Positions 6,867 to 14,818 of a stretch of DNA of 41,279 nt are shown in pieces (the stretch's first letter is position 1; each line of letters opens with the position of its first letter). A program made the position numbers and the translations under genes. A model generated the notes under the pieces. It was not told the origin of the DNA. It did no database searches and saw only the letters and a list, made by a program, of their open reading frames with translations. This DNA is from a bacterium (GTDB lineage Bacteria > T1Sed10-126), in contig PWHN01000018.1 in assembly GCA_003554945.1 (NCBI GenBank), forward strand, positions 1 to 41,279. Direction: 5' to 3'.

Positions 6867-7694
6867 GTAGCAAAAGAAGACGACACCCTGGAAAAGTTGG
6901 AGACTATTGGCTTGCATCCGTTTACAACACCATTTGACCCGATTGAAACGGTGATTGAAGGACTGTTTCACGTAGAAAATAAAATACGGGAGAGAGCCCT
7001 TGAACTGGCCGGGGTATTTAAAGCGCCTGAATTCATTGAGCCGCTGTTTCACCTGGCGGCGGGCGATACTGAGTTAGAGATAAGAGAGAGGGCGCTGGAA
7101 GCGCTAGGGCAGTTCATACACGAGGGAAAAATAAGTGACTTTCACCGGACGGACGACGGTTCCGAGGAAAAAGAGGATACAGGACGCACAAATAAAAACC
7201 AATTTCTGGCAATAAAAGAATTTATGCTGCGTTCAGCCGAAGCTGGCGACTGGCCGTCCGAACTACGAGTAAAAGCGTTAGTAGTGCTGGCGTCAGTAGA
7301 AGCGGAGGAAGCAAAGCGCTTAATTGATAAATTTTATTGCAGTGAGGACAACGTATTGACTGCCGGTGCAGTTGAAGCAATTTCCAGGCTTAGTGACGGC
7401 GACTGGCAGCAGATAGTCCTAAAGGAACTAAGCAGTTCATACGGTCCGGCAAGAAAAAGGGCGGCGGTGAACGCTGCGGGGTTACACGGGATAACCGAGG
7501 CTGGTCCTGAACTGATCAGATTATTAGAAAACTCAGATGATGAGGTTCTTAGACGTGCGGCGGCCGAAGCGATCGGACGGCTAAACTGGCCAGAAGGAGT
7601 AGAGCATTTAAAAAAATTCCAGGATGACAGAGACGATAAGGTGCAGAAGAAAGTGACGGAGAGTCTTGTGCGTATGGCCGGTGTGGAAGAGTAG
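6864..7694 (+). CDS. HEAT-repeat protein
   Basis: About 276 residues (298 if read from the ATG at 6798). Repeated helical pairs of about 30-40 residues carry HEAT/PBS-lyase-type signatures: IRERALELAGVF, IRERALEALGQF, LRVKALVVLASV, ARKRAAVNAAGLHG and VLRRAAAEAIGRL. Such solenoids mediate protein-protein binding; no enzymatic motif is seen. No signal peptide, so probably cytoplasmic. The ribosome-site argument for an ATT start at 6864 is given separately. It is the only plus-strand gene in the window. It is divergent from the OmpA-cyclase operon and convergent with the Mrp operon, with only 12 bases between the two stop codons, so mutual transcriptional interference is possible. Partner unknown. 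Confidence 0.8.
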   Translation: MVAKEDDTLEKLETIGLHPFTTPFDPIETVIEGLFHVENKIRERALELAGVFKAPEFIEPLFHLAAGDTELEIRERALEALGQFIHEGKISDFHRTDDGSEEKEDTGRTNKNQFLAIKEFMLRSAEAGDWPSELRVKALVVLASVEAEEAKRLIDKFYCSEDNVLTAGAVEAISRLSDGDWQQIVLKELSSSYGPARKRAAVNAAGLHGITEAGPELIRLLENSDDEVLRRAAAEAIGRLNWPEGVEHLKKFQDDRDDKVQKKVTESLVRMAGVEE

Positions 7695-7706
7695 CAGCCG
7701 GAGCGT

Positions 7707-8543
7707 CTAATCAGTCAAATGGCGACGACGGGACCGTTCGAGGAGAATTTTGTGAAGTTCTTCCTCATCTTCTGCCTGTTTCCACTGTTCAAGAAAATCA
7801 TCTTCGCGAACCATCGTAGCCAGCGCAGCCATTGAGCGGAGATAAAAGTGCCACTGATCCTGAGTTCCAACAAGGACAAAAATAGCGTGGACATGCGATT
7901 GTTCTTCTGAAAACCTAACCCCTTCTCTGGCGCGAACAACCAGCATTTCAAACATGTTTTGCCCCTCGACTATTACATGTGGGAAGGCCACTTCGGGGGC
8001 CAGAGCTGTGGTAGCCTCATTTTCCCGCTCAAGCAACATCCGTTCAAGTTCCCGCGGCCGCATCTTCAGTCGGGGGGCAAGCACCTTGGAAACCCGTTCA
8101 AGCAACTCTTCGTCGTCTATCGGCTCTTCGATTTCAAAGATCGGACAGGTTTCAAGGGTATGGTCAAAACGATCCTTTTTAAATTTTTCCCCTACTCGCA
8201 CGACATCGAGGAGCTCGTATTCAATCGTCCTGCCAATCAATCCTTCGGCAGTAATTCTTTCAACTCTTATCCCGGAGCTGTGGGCCCCACGTGCAATTGC
8301 ATGAGCAGCAGTAGGGGCTGATACAAAAATAAACAAAATTGTTAACAAAGACTGAGCGGCAACCGAAAACATACCGGTAAAGACTGCTATCCCGATAAGA
8401 ACCAGCGAGGAACCCATAGTCACAGCTTTAGTTGAAGACTGCAGTCGTGTGTAGACGTCAGGCAGGCGGACCAAGCCAAGACAGGAGACCAGATTAAAAA
8501 GTATGCCGATATTGATCAATATAATGCCAATGTATTCATTCAT
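7707..8543 (-). CDS. mrpG: MrpG antiporter subunit fused to PTS EIIA-like domain
   Basis: Residues 1-92 are a complete MrpG/MnhG (three membrane segments, conserved GLVRLPDVYTRLQSSTKA, then SAPTAAHAIARGA). MrpG proteins are usually about 100-120 residues long, but this one has 279. A linker is followed from about residue 140 by a domain matching PTS EIIA type 2 (fructose/mannitol and PtsN-like): ENEATTALAPEVAFPH, with the active-site His at about 190, then VHAIFVLVGTQDQWHFYLRS. The His suggests the domain can accept a phosphoryl group, or sense the PTS or nitrogen-PTS state, and so control the antiporter; this is inference. ATG 8543 overlaps the mrpF stop by 8 bases. Last gene of the Mrp operon. 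Confidence 0.88.
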   Translation of the reverse strand: MNEYIGIILINIGILFNLVSCLGLVRLPDVYTRLQSSTKAVTMGSSLVLIGIAVFTGMFSVAAQSLLTILFIFVSAPTAAHAIARGAHSSGIRVERITAEGLIGRTIEYELLDVVRVGEKFKKDRFDHTLETCPIFEIEEPIDDEELLERVSKVLAPRLKMRPRELERMLLERENEATTALAPEVAFPHVIVEGQNMFEMLVVRAREGVRFSEEQSHVHAIFVLVGTQDQWHFYLRSMAALATMVREDDFLEQWKQAEDEEELHKILLERSRRRHLTD

Positions 8544-8802
8544 CAAACTCTTTGCCCTCCAATTTTTTAGCCAGGGCGATACTACCTATAAAACTAAGTA
8601 ACGCCCAGGCGAGCGCCACTGACATGTAAAAATCCTCACGAGTAATTACCGTTAACATAGCGCAGACATTGACCAGAATAAAACCAAGGATATCAATCGC
8701 AACGATGCGGTCGGGAGCAGTAGGTCCTTTGATAACTCGAATCAAAGCCATAAAACTGGCTACTATCAAGAAGAAAAGTGAGAAAAATATTGCGATCTCC
8801 AT
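8536..8802 (-). CDS. mrpF: Mrp antiporter subunit F
   Basis: 88 residues with three membrane segments. The hallmark stretch IRVIKGPTAPDRIVAIDIL after the first helix is typical of MrpF/MnhF (consensus r...GPt..DRivAlD). It forms part of the membrane Mrp complex, which exchanges cytoplasmic Na+ for external protons. The stop overlaps mrpG by 8 bases, and it follows mrpE after 9 bases. Normal length for the family. Confidence 0.93.
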   Translation of the reverse strand: MEIAIFFSLFFLIVASFMALIRVIKGPTAPDRIVAIDILGFILVNVCAMLTVITREDFYMSVALAWALLSFIGSIALAKKLEGKEFDE

Positions 8803-8811
8803 TTTTATCCG

Positions 8812-9330
8812 TCAACCATCCTCAAAAATACGTTTTAAAAACCACTCAAATTTGCTGGATATTTGCTGCGTGGCCACTTCTTCGTCAATACTTTTCATCG
8901 ACAGCCAGTGGACATAGAGCACCCCGTCTTCCGTCGCTTCAACGGTAAGTGTTCCCGGGGTCAGGGTGATACAGTTGGCTAAAATAGTAAGCGCTGTTTC
9001 ACTTTTTAAATCTGATTGTACCTTGACTATTCCCGGTTTAATGGGCAGGTGGGGGCTAATAACATAATACATGACCTCGAAGTTGGCTTTGGCACAGTAA
9101 AAAATAAAGACGGGGATAAACAGAATAAGATAAAAAATACGACGAGGTTGAAAAAACATTACCGGTTTTTCGCTAAAATCTGAGGCGAAAAGAAGGGAAA
9201 CTCCAAGTGAGACTACAGCACCAAGCAAGACGCTCTGATAATCCCACCCCGGCTGCGGGCCGGGAAAGACGCCCACAAAAAGACTCCAGACCAAAAAGAC
9301 AAGCAAAAAAAGCACTAACCTTTTTCTCAC
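8812..9330 (-). CDS. mrpE: Mrp antiporter subunit E
   Basis: 172 residues. Two N-terminal membrane segments, then the MrpE-specific part: FYCAKANFEVMYYVISP, KPGIVKVQSDLKSE, and LANCITLTPGTLTVE, the most conserved motif of MnhE/MrpE. The C-terminus is soluble. The GTG start overlaps the mrpD stop as GTGA, which implies translational coupling. Role: subunit of the hetero-oligomeric Na+/H+ antiporter, needed for assembly or activity in characterised Mrp systems. Confidence 0.93.
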   Translation of the reverse strand: MRKRLVLFLLVFLVWSLFVGVFPGPQPGWDYQSVLLGAVVSLGVSLLFASDFSEKPVMFFQPRRIFYLILFIPVFIFYCAKANFEVMYYVISPHLPIKPGIVKVQSDLKSETALTILANCITLTPGTLTVEATEDGVLYVHWLSMKSIDEEVATQQISSKFEWFLKRIFEDG

Positions 9331-10901
9331 TGTTCTATGCCCCCGGTTTTCCGGTCGGAGTCACCGGCATCTTTGATTATTTTCTCCCACTCATTGATTT
9401 TTTCTTCATAGGGCCGTTCTTCAAGTAAACTAACGGCAGCCGAATCAAGATAAGCGGAGCGAAGCGGGGGCAAAATTAAAAAAGAGGCACTGACAACGAG
9501 AACAACAAGGAAGATCAACGACCCTTTCATCAGGAGAGTAACCGGACGCCGGGAGACCGGCGACTGCCCCTGAAGGGCACGGCTAATATAGCGGTAAAAG
9601 ACAGGGAGAGCGCCCAGGGTAGAAAAGACCAGCAATAAAGCAATGAAAGGAAAGCCGGCAGCCCAGGTTGCAGCGATAATTATAAATTTACTTATAAAAC
9701 CAGCGAAGGGTGGAATACCGGCTGCTGATGCGGATGCAATAGCAGAGACGCACCCAACCAGTGGCAGGTCAACAAAAATTCCCTGGCCGGCGTCACAGCA
9801 GTCCACATCAACAGTATTAAATTCAGCAGAACCCAGGGCAAGAAATAGCGAAGACATAAAAAAGGCGTGATTTAGCAGATGGAACAGACCGCCGACCAGC
9901 AACCAGATAGAAAGATTTAAGCTCTCCCCGCTACTGTAAACAATACCGCCAAGACCGACGGCCAGAAGCACGTAACCAACCTGGGAGATACTCTGATAGG
10001 AAAGAACACGACGAGGACGATCAGTTTTAGCTGAATAATATAGACCCAAAAATACGGAACAGAGACCGAGAAAAACCATGAGCCAGCAGAGCAGAGCGAC
10101 AACACCAAAGGCAGTAAAAACGGTTCGAGACATAGCATAAATACCAACAATAACTACCAGGGCAGAAGACATCATGGCAGAGACGCTGGCCGGCGCAGCG
10201 GAGAAAGCGTCAGGCTGCCAGACGTGCAGAGGAGCCTGAGCCGATTTATAGCCAAAACCAAGGACCAGTAAGAAACCTGCAAAGAAAGCCGGCGAACCAA
10301 TAAAAACCGGTTCAGTGAAATTTGAAAACCGGGCGGCAAGTTGAGCTATGTTGACAGTGCCCGTGATTGAATAGACAACAGCTATGCCGAGCAGAGTAAA
10401 GGCTGAGGCGACAGCACCAAGAACAGCATATTTAAGGGCAGCTTTTAACTCGTGCGGTGCACAGCCAAAGCCAACAAGAATATAAGAGGCTATTACTGCG
10501 ATTTCAACGTATACGTAGCGATTAAAAATATCGCCGCTTAAAACGGTGCCGTTCAGTCCCGCCCACAAAAGCAGAAAAAGAGCGTAAAAACGAATCCGGC
10601 TGGTGTATAGATCCATGTAAGATGCGGAATAAACAGAAACTGCAAAGCCAACGAGAGCAATCATCAGGAGCAACAAACGGCTCAGTCCGTCAAGAGAAAA
10701 ATTAATACCGAGGGGAAATATCCAGCCGCCTATTTCATAATAACCGGTGCCGGGAAGTAGAAGTATCGACGACAACAGAATAGAAATTGCTACGAGAACG
10801 AAAAAGAAGCTGGAAAATTTCAAAAAGCGGCCGGGCAGCAGGGCCAGTAAAAATCCACCGCCCAGGGGAAGGGCTACAACCAGCGGCAGCAGAAAATTCA
10901 T
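9327..10901 (-). CDS. mrpD: Mrp antiporter subunit D (ND2/4/5-like)
   Basis: 524 residues with about 14 membrane segments. It carries the proton-conducting antiporter fold shared with complex I subunits: a Lys/His-rich transport path with the conserved segments YVYVEIAVIASYILVGFG, YKSAQAPLHVWQPDAFSAAP and LLNHAFFMSSLFLALG. Length is near that of MrpD (about 490). It is the only ND2/4/5-type subunit seen in this operon, since no full MrpA is present. ATGA overlaps join it to mrpC upstream and mrpE downstream. It is expected to be one of the ion-translocating units in the cytoplasmic membrane. Confidence 0.93.
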   Translation of the reverse strand: MNFLLPLVVALPLGGGFLLALLPGRFLKFSSFFFVLVAISILLSSILLLPGTGYYEIGGWIFPLGINFSLDGLSRLLLLMIALVGFAVSVYSASYMDLYTSRIRFYALFLLLWAGLNGTVLSGDIFNRYVYVEIAVIASYILVGFGCAPHELKAALKYAVLGAVASAFTLLGIAVVYSITGTVNIAQLAARFSNFTEPVFIGSPAFFAGFLLVLGFGYKSAQAPLHVWQPDAFSAAPASVSAMMSSALVVIVGIYAMSRTVFTAFGVVALLCWLMVFLGLCSVFLGLYYSAKTDRPRRVLSYQSISQVGYVLLAVGLGGIVYSSGESLNLSIWLLVGGLFHLLNHAFFMSSLFLALGSAEFNTVDVDCCDAGQGIFVDLPLVGCVSAIASASAAGIPPFAGFISKFIIIAATWAAGFPFIALLLVFSTLGALPVFYRYISRALQGQSPVSRRPVTLLMKGSLIFLVVLVVSASFLILPPLRSAYLDSAAVSLLEERPYEEKINEWEKIIKDAGDSDRKTGGIEQ

Positions 10902-11263
10902 TCTTCGTCACTCTCCCTGGCAAAAAATATCTTATTGATATCATAAGTTCCATAGACATGGTGCAGTCGCAGTGAGATAACGACAAGCAGTGCGGTAAGA
11001 CTGACGCCTATAACGATAGAAGTTAAAACCATCGCCTGAGGCAGGGGGTCAACGGCCTGATCAGCAAATTCAGAAATTTCCGCCATACGAGCCGTAAAAA
11101 TTGGAGCAATTCCACCACTTCTATATCCGACGAGAATTAAAAAGAGATTGACAGCTGACTCGATAATCGAAATAGAAATAATAATCTTGATCAAATTCTT
11201 TCTTGTGAAAATACCAAATACCCCCACGAGAAGAAGAACCAGGGCTAAAATATAAGGCAGCAT
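10898..11263 (-). CDS. mrpC: Mrp antiporter subunit C (NuoK-like)
   Basis: 121 residues, three membrane segments. NuoK-like signatures are FGIFTRKNLIKIIISISIIE, with the buried Glu in helix 2, then AVNLFLILVGY and LPQAMVLTSIVIGVSLTAL. This matches MrpC/MnhC, which typically has 110-130 residues. The start overlaps the previous stop as TAATG. Together with MrpD it forms the complex I-like core of the antiporter. Confidence 0.93.
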   Translation of the reverse strand: MLPYILALVLLLVGVFGIFTRKNLIKIIISISIIESAVNLFLILVGYRSGGIAPIFTARMAEISEFADQAVDPLPQAMVLTSIVIGVSLTALLVVISLRLHHVYGTYDINKIFFARESDEE

Positions 11264-11739
11264 TATTTTTCCTCCAGGGATGAAAAGCCAACTTCACCTT
11301 CGCCAGATATGCGCAAAACACTGAGAAAGTAGAGAACAAGAAAAATTGAGCCGGCCACTTTCATGGCTATAGCCACGTTATTGATGATAATTGTGCCACC
11401 GCTGAACCACTCAAGAGGCTGTCCCGGCAGAAATTCCTGGATAAAATTAGCGAAGAAGACCCCGGAAACTCCAATCCCGGCGAGCCCAACCCCAAGAAAT
11501 AAAAGAGCCCCCAGGGCATCCAGCTCTTTTGCCACAGCATAAGGAATTTTGGAGAGCGCAGCCGGTTCGCCGCGGGCAAGCAAAATAAGAATAAAAGCAG
11601 CGGCGACCACTACCCCGCCAGGGAAACCGCCACCGGGAGAAAGATGGCCATAAAGGGCAAGATAAACCCCATATAGAAAAATAAAGGGAGCCATCCAGCG
11701 GGAAACCCTTTTGATTATTAAACTCCGATTATCCTCCAT
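11263..11739 (-). CDS. mrpB: Mrp antiporter subunit B (MnhB domain)
   Basis: 158 residues with four membrane segments and the MnhB signature ALYGHLSPGGGFPGGVVVAA. The C-terminal portion contains GGTIIINNVAIAMKVAGSIF, also diagnostic of the domain. In Bacillus-type systems MrpB is a separate small gene, as here. The start overlaps the upstream gene's stop by 11 bases, so the operon is tightly coupled. Confidence 0.93.
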   Translation of the reverse strand: MEDNRSLIIKRVSRWMAPFIFLYGVYLALYGHLSPGGGFPGGVVVAAAFILILLARGEPAALSKIPYAVAKELDALGALLFLGVGLAGIGVSGVFFANFIQEFLPGQPLEWFSGGTIIINNVAIAMKVAGSIFLVLYFLSVLRISGEGEVGFSSLEEK

Positions 11740-12277
11740 CCAACTGTTTCCTCCCTCGCATACGCAAAAGTGTCAATGCTCCAAGCACAGCGGTAAAAAT
11801 TACCGTAGCTTCACCGAGAGTATCGTAAATTCTGAAGTCAAGCAGAACGCTCATCACCTGGTTGGCGGAGCCGGTGAGATCCAGACCGCGCAATAAATAA
11901 TATATTGAAGGGGCGTCCTCAAACCTTTCCATAACAGGGGTCCCGAATTGTGGCATTTCAGCAAAGGAAAAGAAAACAAAAGTTGTAAGAAAAAGAACAG
12001 CGAGAAGTGCCAGAAAATAAGGTAGATAGCGCTGACGACCTTCGGTTTTAATCGAGCCAACGACCATAGTTGCCCGAATCAGGAGGACAAGGGTAATAAC
12101 TTCAACGACGACCTGGGTAATCGCCAGGTCGGGAGCCCGTAGAAGCAAGAAAGTACCGCTGCTGCCAAAACCGACCGCTCCCAGAGCAATAACGGCCGAG
12201 AGAAGCTCCTCAGTATAAAGAGCAACGACGGCGGCAATTATCATGAAACAGATGACTAATAATATTAAAATTTCCAG
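11729..12277 (-). CDS. MbhD/MbhE-like subunit (MrpA C-terminal equivalent)
   Basis: About 182 residues. The N-terminal half (EELLSAVIALGAVGFGSS, then RAPDLAITQVVVEVI) is the MbhD/DUF4040 domain. The C-terminal half (ANQVMSVLLDFRIYDTLGEA) is the MbhE-like part. In classical Mrp systems these two pieces form the C-terminal end of MrpA, so here they stand alone without the ND5-like portion, as in membrane-bound hydrogenase-type Mrp modules. The frame stays open above the ATG at 12244, and an extra hydrophobic segment (LEILILLVICFMI) begins at CTG 12277. A GGAGGAGGAC site lies about 8 bases upstream, so CTG initiation is likely. It follows the small lipoprotein gene after only two bases. Confidence 0.85.
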   Translation of the reverse strand: MEILILLVICFMIIAAVVALYTEELLSAVIALGAVGFGSSGTFLLLRAPDLAITQVVVEVITLVLLIRATMVVGSIKTEGRQRYLPYFLALLAVLFLTTFVFFSFAEMPQFGTPVMERFEDAPSIYYLLRGLDLTGSANQVMSVLLDFRIYDTLGEATVIFTAVLGALTLLRMRGRKQLDGG

Positions 12278-12279
12278 AG

Positions 12280-12558
12280 TTAGTCCTCCTCCATCAGCCG
12301 GTAAAACTCATCACGATACTGTTCAGCAAGCTGAGGTTCACTACTAATTCGCTGCATTTGTTCAGTAAATTCCTGCTGGGAGAGGTCGTGCTGTTTTAGT
12401 ATCTGCTCAGAATCGCCGGGATTTTGCTGGAGCTGGTATCCAATTTGAGCCAACCGCTCGGGGTCAGGGGTATCCGGCCCCGAACGCAAAACTGCACAAC
12501 CACCAAGAAATAGAGCTATAATAAAAAGGACAAACAACAGATAGGAATATTTTTTCAA
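12280..12558 (-). CDS. Small lipoprotein
   Basis: 92 residues. A short signal peptide with a clear lipobox (LGGC at about residues 18-21) is followed by a Gln/Glu-rich, probably helical mature part with no recognised domain. It is the gene before the Mrp cluster; the ribosome site of the first Mrp gene lies inside its last codons, so both are probably co-transcribed. An accessory role in the envelope near the antiporter is possible but unsupported. The start at ATG 12558 fits the signal peptide well. Confidence 0.75.
   Translation of the reverse strand: MKKYSYLLFVLFIIALFLGGCAVLRSGPDTPDPERLAQIGYQLQQNPGDSEQILKQHDLSQQEFTEQMQRISSEPQLAEQYRDEFYRLMEED
12281..12292 (-). promoter_or_regulatory. RBS that points to CTG start of MbhD-like gene
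   Basis: On the minus strand GGAGGAGGACTA lies directly before ACT-CTG, with CTG at 12277 in frame with the downstream ORF. No ATG, GTG or TTG occurs at workable distance. The first ATG (12244) is 33 bases farther on and would drop half of the first membrane helix. Confidence 0.5.
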
Positions 12559-12583
12559 AATGTCTCACCAAAATTGAAAAGAA

Positions 12584-13255
12584 TCAAAGTGAAGCAAGCG
12601 CCACCTCGGCCGCCTTGCGCCCAGAGAGCAGGCAGCCGTTAACCAGGTCCTGATCGGTTGGCGAATCCAGGACAGTCAAAGCTTGACGACCGGCCTGTAT
12701 CCAGCCTTCACTGCGACGCCCGGTGTTTAAAACCATTTTTTCAGAAAGATTTTCTGCTGGCCCGCGCAATTCTTCAGGTGCGGCGACGGGTTCAGTAATT
12801 ATAGCGTCAACCGATTCAAAAAAAAGCGATCGACGGTCAAAAAGCAATTCAAGTCTCATACGATCAACAGAGGAAGATATTTTTTCAAAGATTATTCCGG
12901 AAAGCAACTCTCCTCCCGCCTGAAAGTAAATATTGGTCAAATGTGTCACCAATTTTAGACGGGGTAACCAGAGGGAATTATCGGCCTGAACTTGATAGCC
13001 CGATTCAGCAAGCAACTCAAGGGCAGGATAAGATATGGATACGGGACCACTTTTCCAGGCCAGGCGCCCGCCGGGTGTATCGGATTCAGTCAATATGACA
13101 GTCTGAACACCCTGTTTCTGTAGAAAAAAACCGGCGGTCAAAGCAGCCACACCAGCTCCAAGCAGATAGACATCAGCGGTGGAAATTTGATCAAGCCAGG
13201 CGCCAAGCCGCTCGGATTCTTCAGCCGTAAGATCTTCGCTCTCAAATTCAAACAT
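12584..13255 (-). CDS. Thi4-like FAD-binding protein, divergent and short
   Basis: 223 residues. A Rossmann dinucleotide site (VYLLGAGVAALTAGFFL, GxGxxA at about 33-38) is followed by a second strand ending in an acidic residue (VILTESDTPGG). The C-terminus (NGCLLSGRKAAEVAL) closely resembles the end of Thi4-type thiazole synthases and archaeal ribulose-1,5-bisphosphate/thiazole biosynthesis homologues (GGMLLSGRKAA). The GGG-x-WGGG glycine-rich segment normally after the first fold is missing, and the protein is about 40 residues shorter than usual. It may have lost catalytic function or use another substrate. Located between galU and a lipoprotein gene, with a MITE-like element upstream. Confidence 0.6.
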   Translation of the reverse strand: MFEFESEDLTAEESERLGAWLDQISTADVYLLGAGVAALTAGFFLQKQGVQTVILTESDTPGGRLAWKSGPVSISYPALELLAESGYQVQADNSLWLPRLKLVTHLTNIYFQAGGELLSGIIFEKISSSVDRMRLELLFDRRSLFFESVDAIITEPVAAPEELRGPAENLSEKMVLNTGRRSEGWIQAGRQALTVLDSPTDQDLVNGCLLSGRKAAEVALASL

Positions 13256-13300
13256 TAATTATCGCCAACCAAATCAGTGTTTTGTCTATTCAGACGTCGT

Positions 13301-13381
13301 AATTACTCATCTATTCCTCTCCCTTTTTCACCCCCCTTTGTATTTCCCCCCGTCAAGGGGGGAAAGATAGGGTGAGTAGTT
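13301..13381. repeat. MITE-like element, copy 2 (AATTACTCATC ends)
   Basis: About 81 bp between galU and the Thi4-like gene. Ends AATTACTCATCTAT and ATAGGGTGAGTAGTT are imperfect inverted repeats. The interior holds CCCCCCTTTG...CCCCCC...GGGGGG, able to fold into a hairpin. The same ends occur as a perfect 12-bp pair at 35117-35246. No transposase is encoded. Confidence 0.6.
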
Positions 13382-13389
13382 GCCAGACA

Positions 13390-14178
13390 TCAATGACGGC
13401 GGAATACTTCGGCGCAGAAGTGCAGATACGACTCAGGTGTTCCGGTGTCAAAAATTTCGCCGTCAAGCCTGTAACCGCGGGCAGGTTTTTCAGCCAGCAA
13501 ACGCCGGTATATTGGAACGTCATCAATCTCTCCCTCGGAAATTTCTTCCCTACTTTGCCGGGCAATTTCAAAAAATCTTTCCGGCAGAAGTACCCGGGGC
13601 AGAACCCGCCAGACGGGCCAGTCCTCAGCAGCGTTTTCAAACTGCCCGGTTCCCTTCGCCTGTAGCCCGGTGATTCTAACAGAACCACTACCTTCTGGAG
13701 GAAGAGGGTCTACTGTTTCAAAACGACCCGAATTACCAAAATACTGTGCTTCTTCAAAAGTTACCTTTTTAATTGCAAAACTCAACTGCTTCTGGTTCTT
13801 ATTTCTTAAAAGTACCTTCACCCCGGAGCCGTCAAGAACAACGTTATCCGGTATGAGCAGAGCAACCTGGGGCGGACAACCGGCGGCCTCGTAACCGTAA
13901 AGGAGCGCATCGGCCAGCCCCCGCGGTCGCGGCTGATCGACCGCTTGAATTTCAAGACTGCGGTCAAAACGAGTTAGATAATCTTTAAGTGCCGAATCGT
14001 CTGGATTAACAATTACAAATACATTTTTTAAGCCTGCCGCTTCAACCTCGTCAAGAACAAAATGTATTAACGGTCTGTTACCAACGGGCAGCATCGATTT
14101 GGATACGTAACGTGTTATCGGACGCAGGCGCGTACCCAGCCCTGCCGCGGGGATGAGCGCGGGAATGGTGTCAGTCAC
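13390..14178 (-). CDS. galU: UTP-glucose-1-phosphate uridylyltransferase (GalU-type)
   Basis: About 262 residues. The nucleotidyltransferase opening [16 protein letters not shown] with [15 protein letters not shown] shows the sugar-nucleotide pyrophosphorylase signature. LLIPDNVVL marks the metal-binding Asp, and [12 protein letters not shown] near the end is the usual GalU ending. It makes UDP-glucose for cell-envelope sugars. A glucose-1-phosphate thymidylyltransferase is the alternative, but the KSMLPV wording favours GalU. GTG 14178 is chosen because it yields the usual short N-terminus and overlaps the cysE stop by 8 bases; a TTG farther upstream would overlap by 38 bases. Slightly shorter than the usual ~290 residues. 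Confidence 0.8.
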   Translation of the reverse strand: MTDTIPALIPAAGLGTRLRPITRYVSKSMLPVGNRPLIHFVLDEVEAAGLKNVFVIVNPDDSALKDYLTRFDRSLEIQAVDQPRPRGLADALLYGYEAAGCPPQVALLIPDNVVLDGSGVKVLLRNKNQKQLSFAIKKVTFEEAQYFGNSGRFETVDPLPPEGSGSVRITGLQAKGTGQFENAAEDWPVWRVLPRVLLPERFFEIARQSREEISEGEIDDVPIYRRLLAEKPARGYRLDGEIFDTGTPESYLHFCAEVFRRH

Positions 14179-14818
14179 TTTGTTTCTGTTCTTCGAGTTC
14201 GTATTCAAGCTGGTCTATGCGTTCTTCCAGTTTATGAATAGTGTCATATATTGGATCAGTTAGATCGCTGTGATCTAACGAAACAGTCGCCACCCGCTCC
14301 CCTTCCCGACGGACAACGTGTCCGGGAACACCAACAACAGTTGAGTTTTCGGGCACCGAATCAACTACAACCGAGCCGGAACCAACCCGACTATTTTTCC
14401 CCACGGTAATGTTCCCCAGGACATTGGCGCCAGCGCCTACAACAGCACCTGACTCGACAGTCGGATGCCTTTTACCTCGCTCTTTACCTGTCCCCCCCAG
14501 AGTTACTCCCTGATATAAAGTTACGTTATCGCCAATAATAGCAGTTTCCCCGATAACCACACCCATCCCGTGGTCAATAAAAAAACCGCTACCTATTTGA
14601 GCGCCGGGATGAATTTCAATTCCAGTAAAAAAGCGTGCACAATGAGAAATAATCCGAGCAAGCAGACGAAGTTTTAACGTCGAATGCAAACAATGAGCAA
14701 GCCTGTGCATAAGCAGAGCATGCAGACCAGGATATGTGAGAAGGACCTCCAGTAAATTGCGGGCGGCAGGGTCCCGATCAAAAACTGCCCTGATGTCCTT
14801 GCAAATAGTTTTAAACAT
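14171..14818 (-). CDS. cysE: Serine O-acetyltransferase
   Basis: 215 residues. Catalyses serine plus acetyl-CoA to O-acetylserine, the first step of cysteine synthesis. The N-terminal helical part ([20 protein letters not shown]) leads into a left-handed beta-helix of hexapeptide repeats with the catalytic stretch [19 protein letters not shown] and [17 protein letters not shown]. The C-terminal 35 residues form an unusual acidic coiled-coil tail. The ATG start overlaps the preceding stop by one base (TAATG type), so it is coupled to the HAMP membrane protein. No cysteine synthase gene is visible nearby. Confidence 0.95.
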   Translation of the reverse strand: MFKTICKDIRAVFDRDPAARNLLEVLLTYPGLHALLMHRLAHCLHSTLKLRLLARIISHCARFFTGIEIHPGAQIGSGFFIDHGMGVVIGETAIIGDNVTLYQGVTLGGTGKERGKRHPTVESGAVVGAGANVLGNITVGKNSRVGSGSVVVDSVPENSTVVGVPGHVVRREGERVATVSLDHSDLTDPIYDTIHKLEERIDQLEYELEEQKQSD

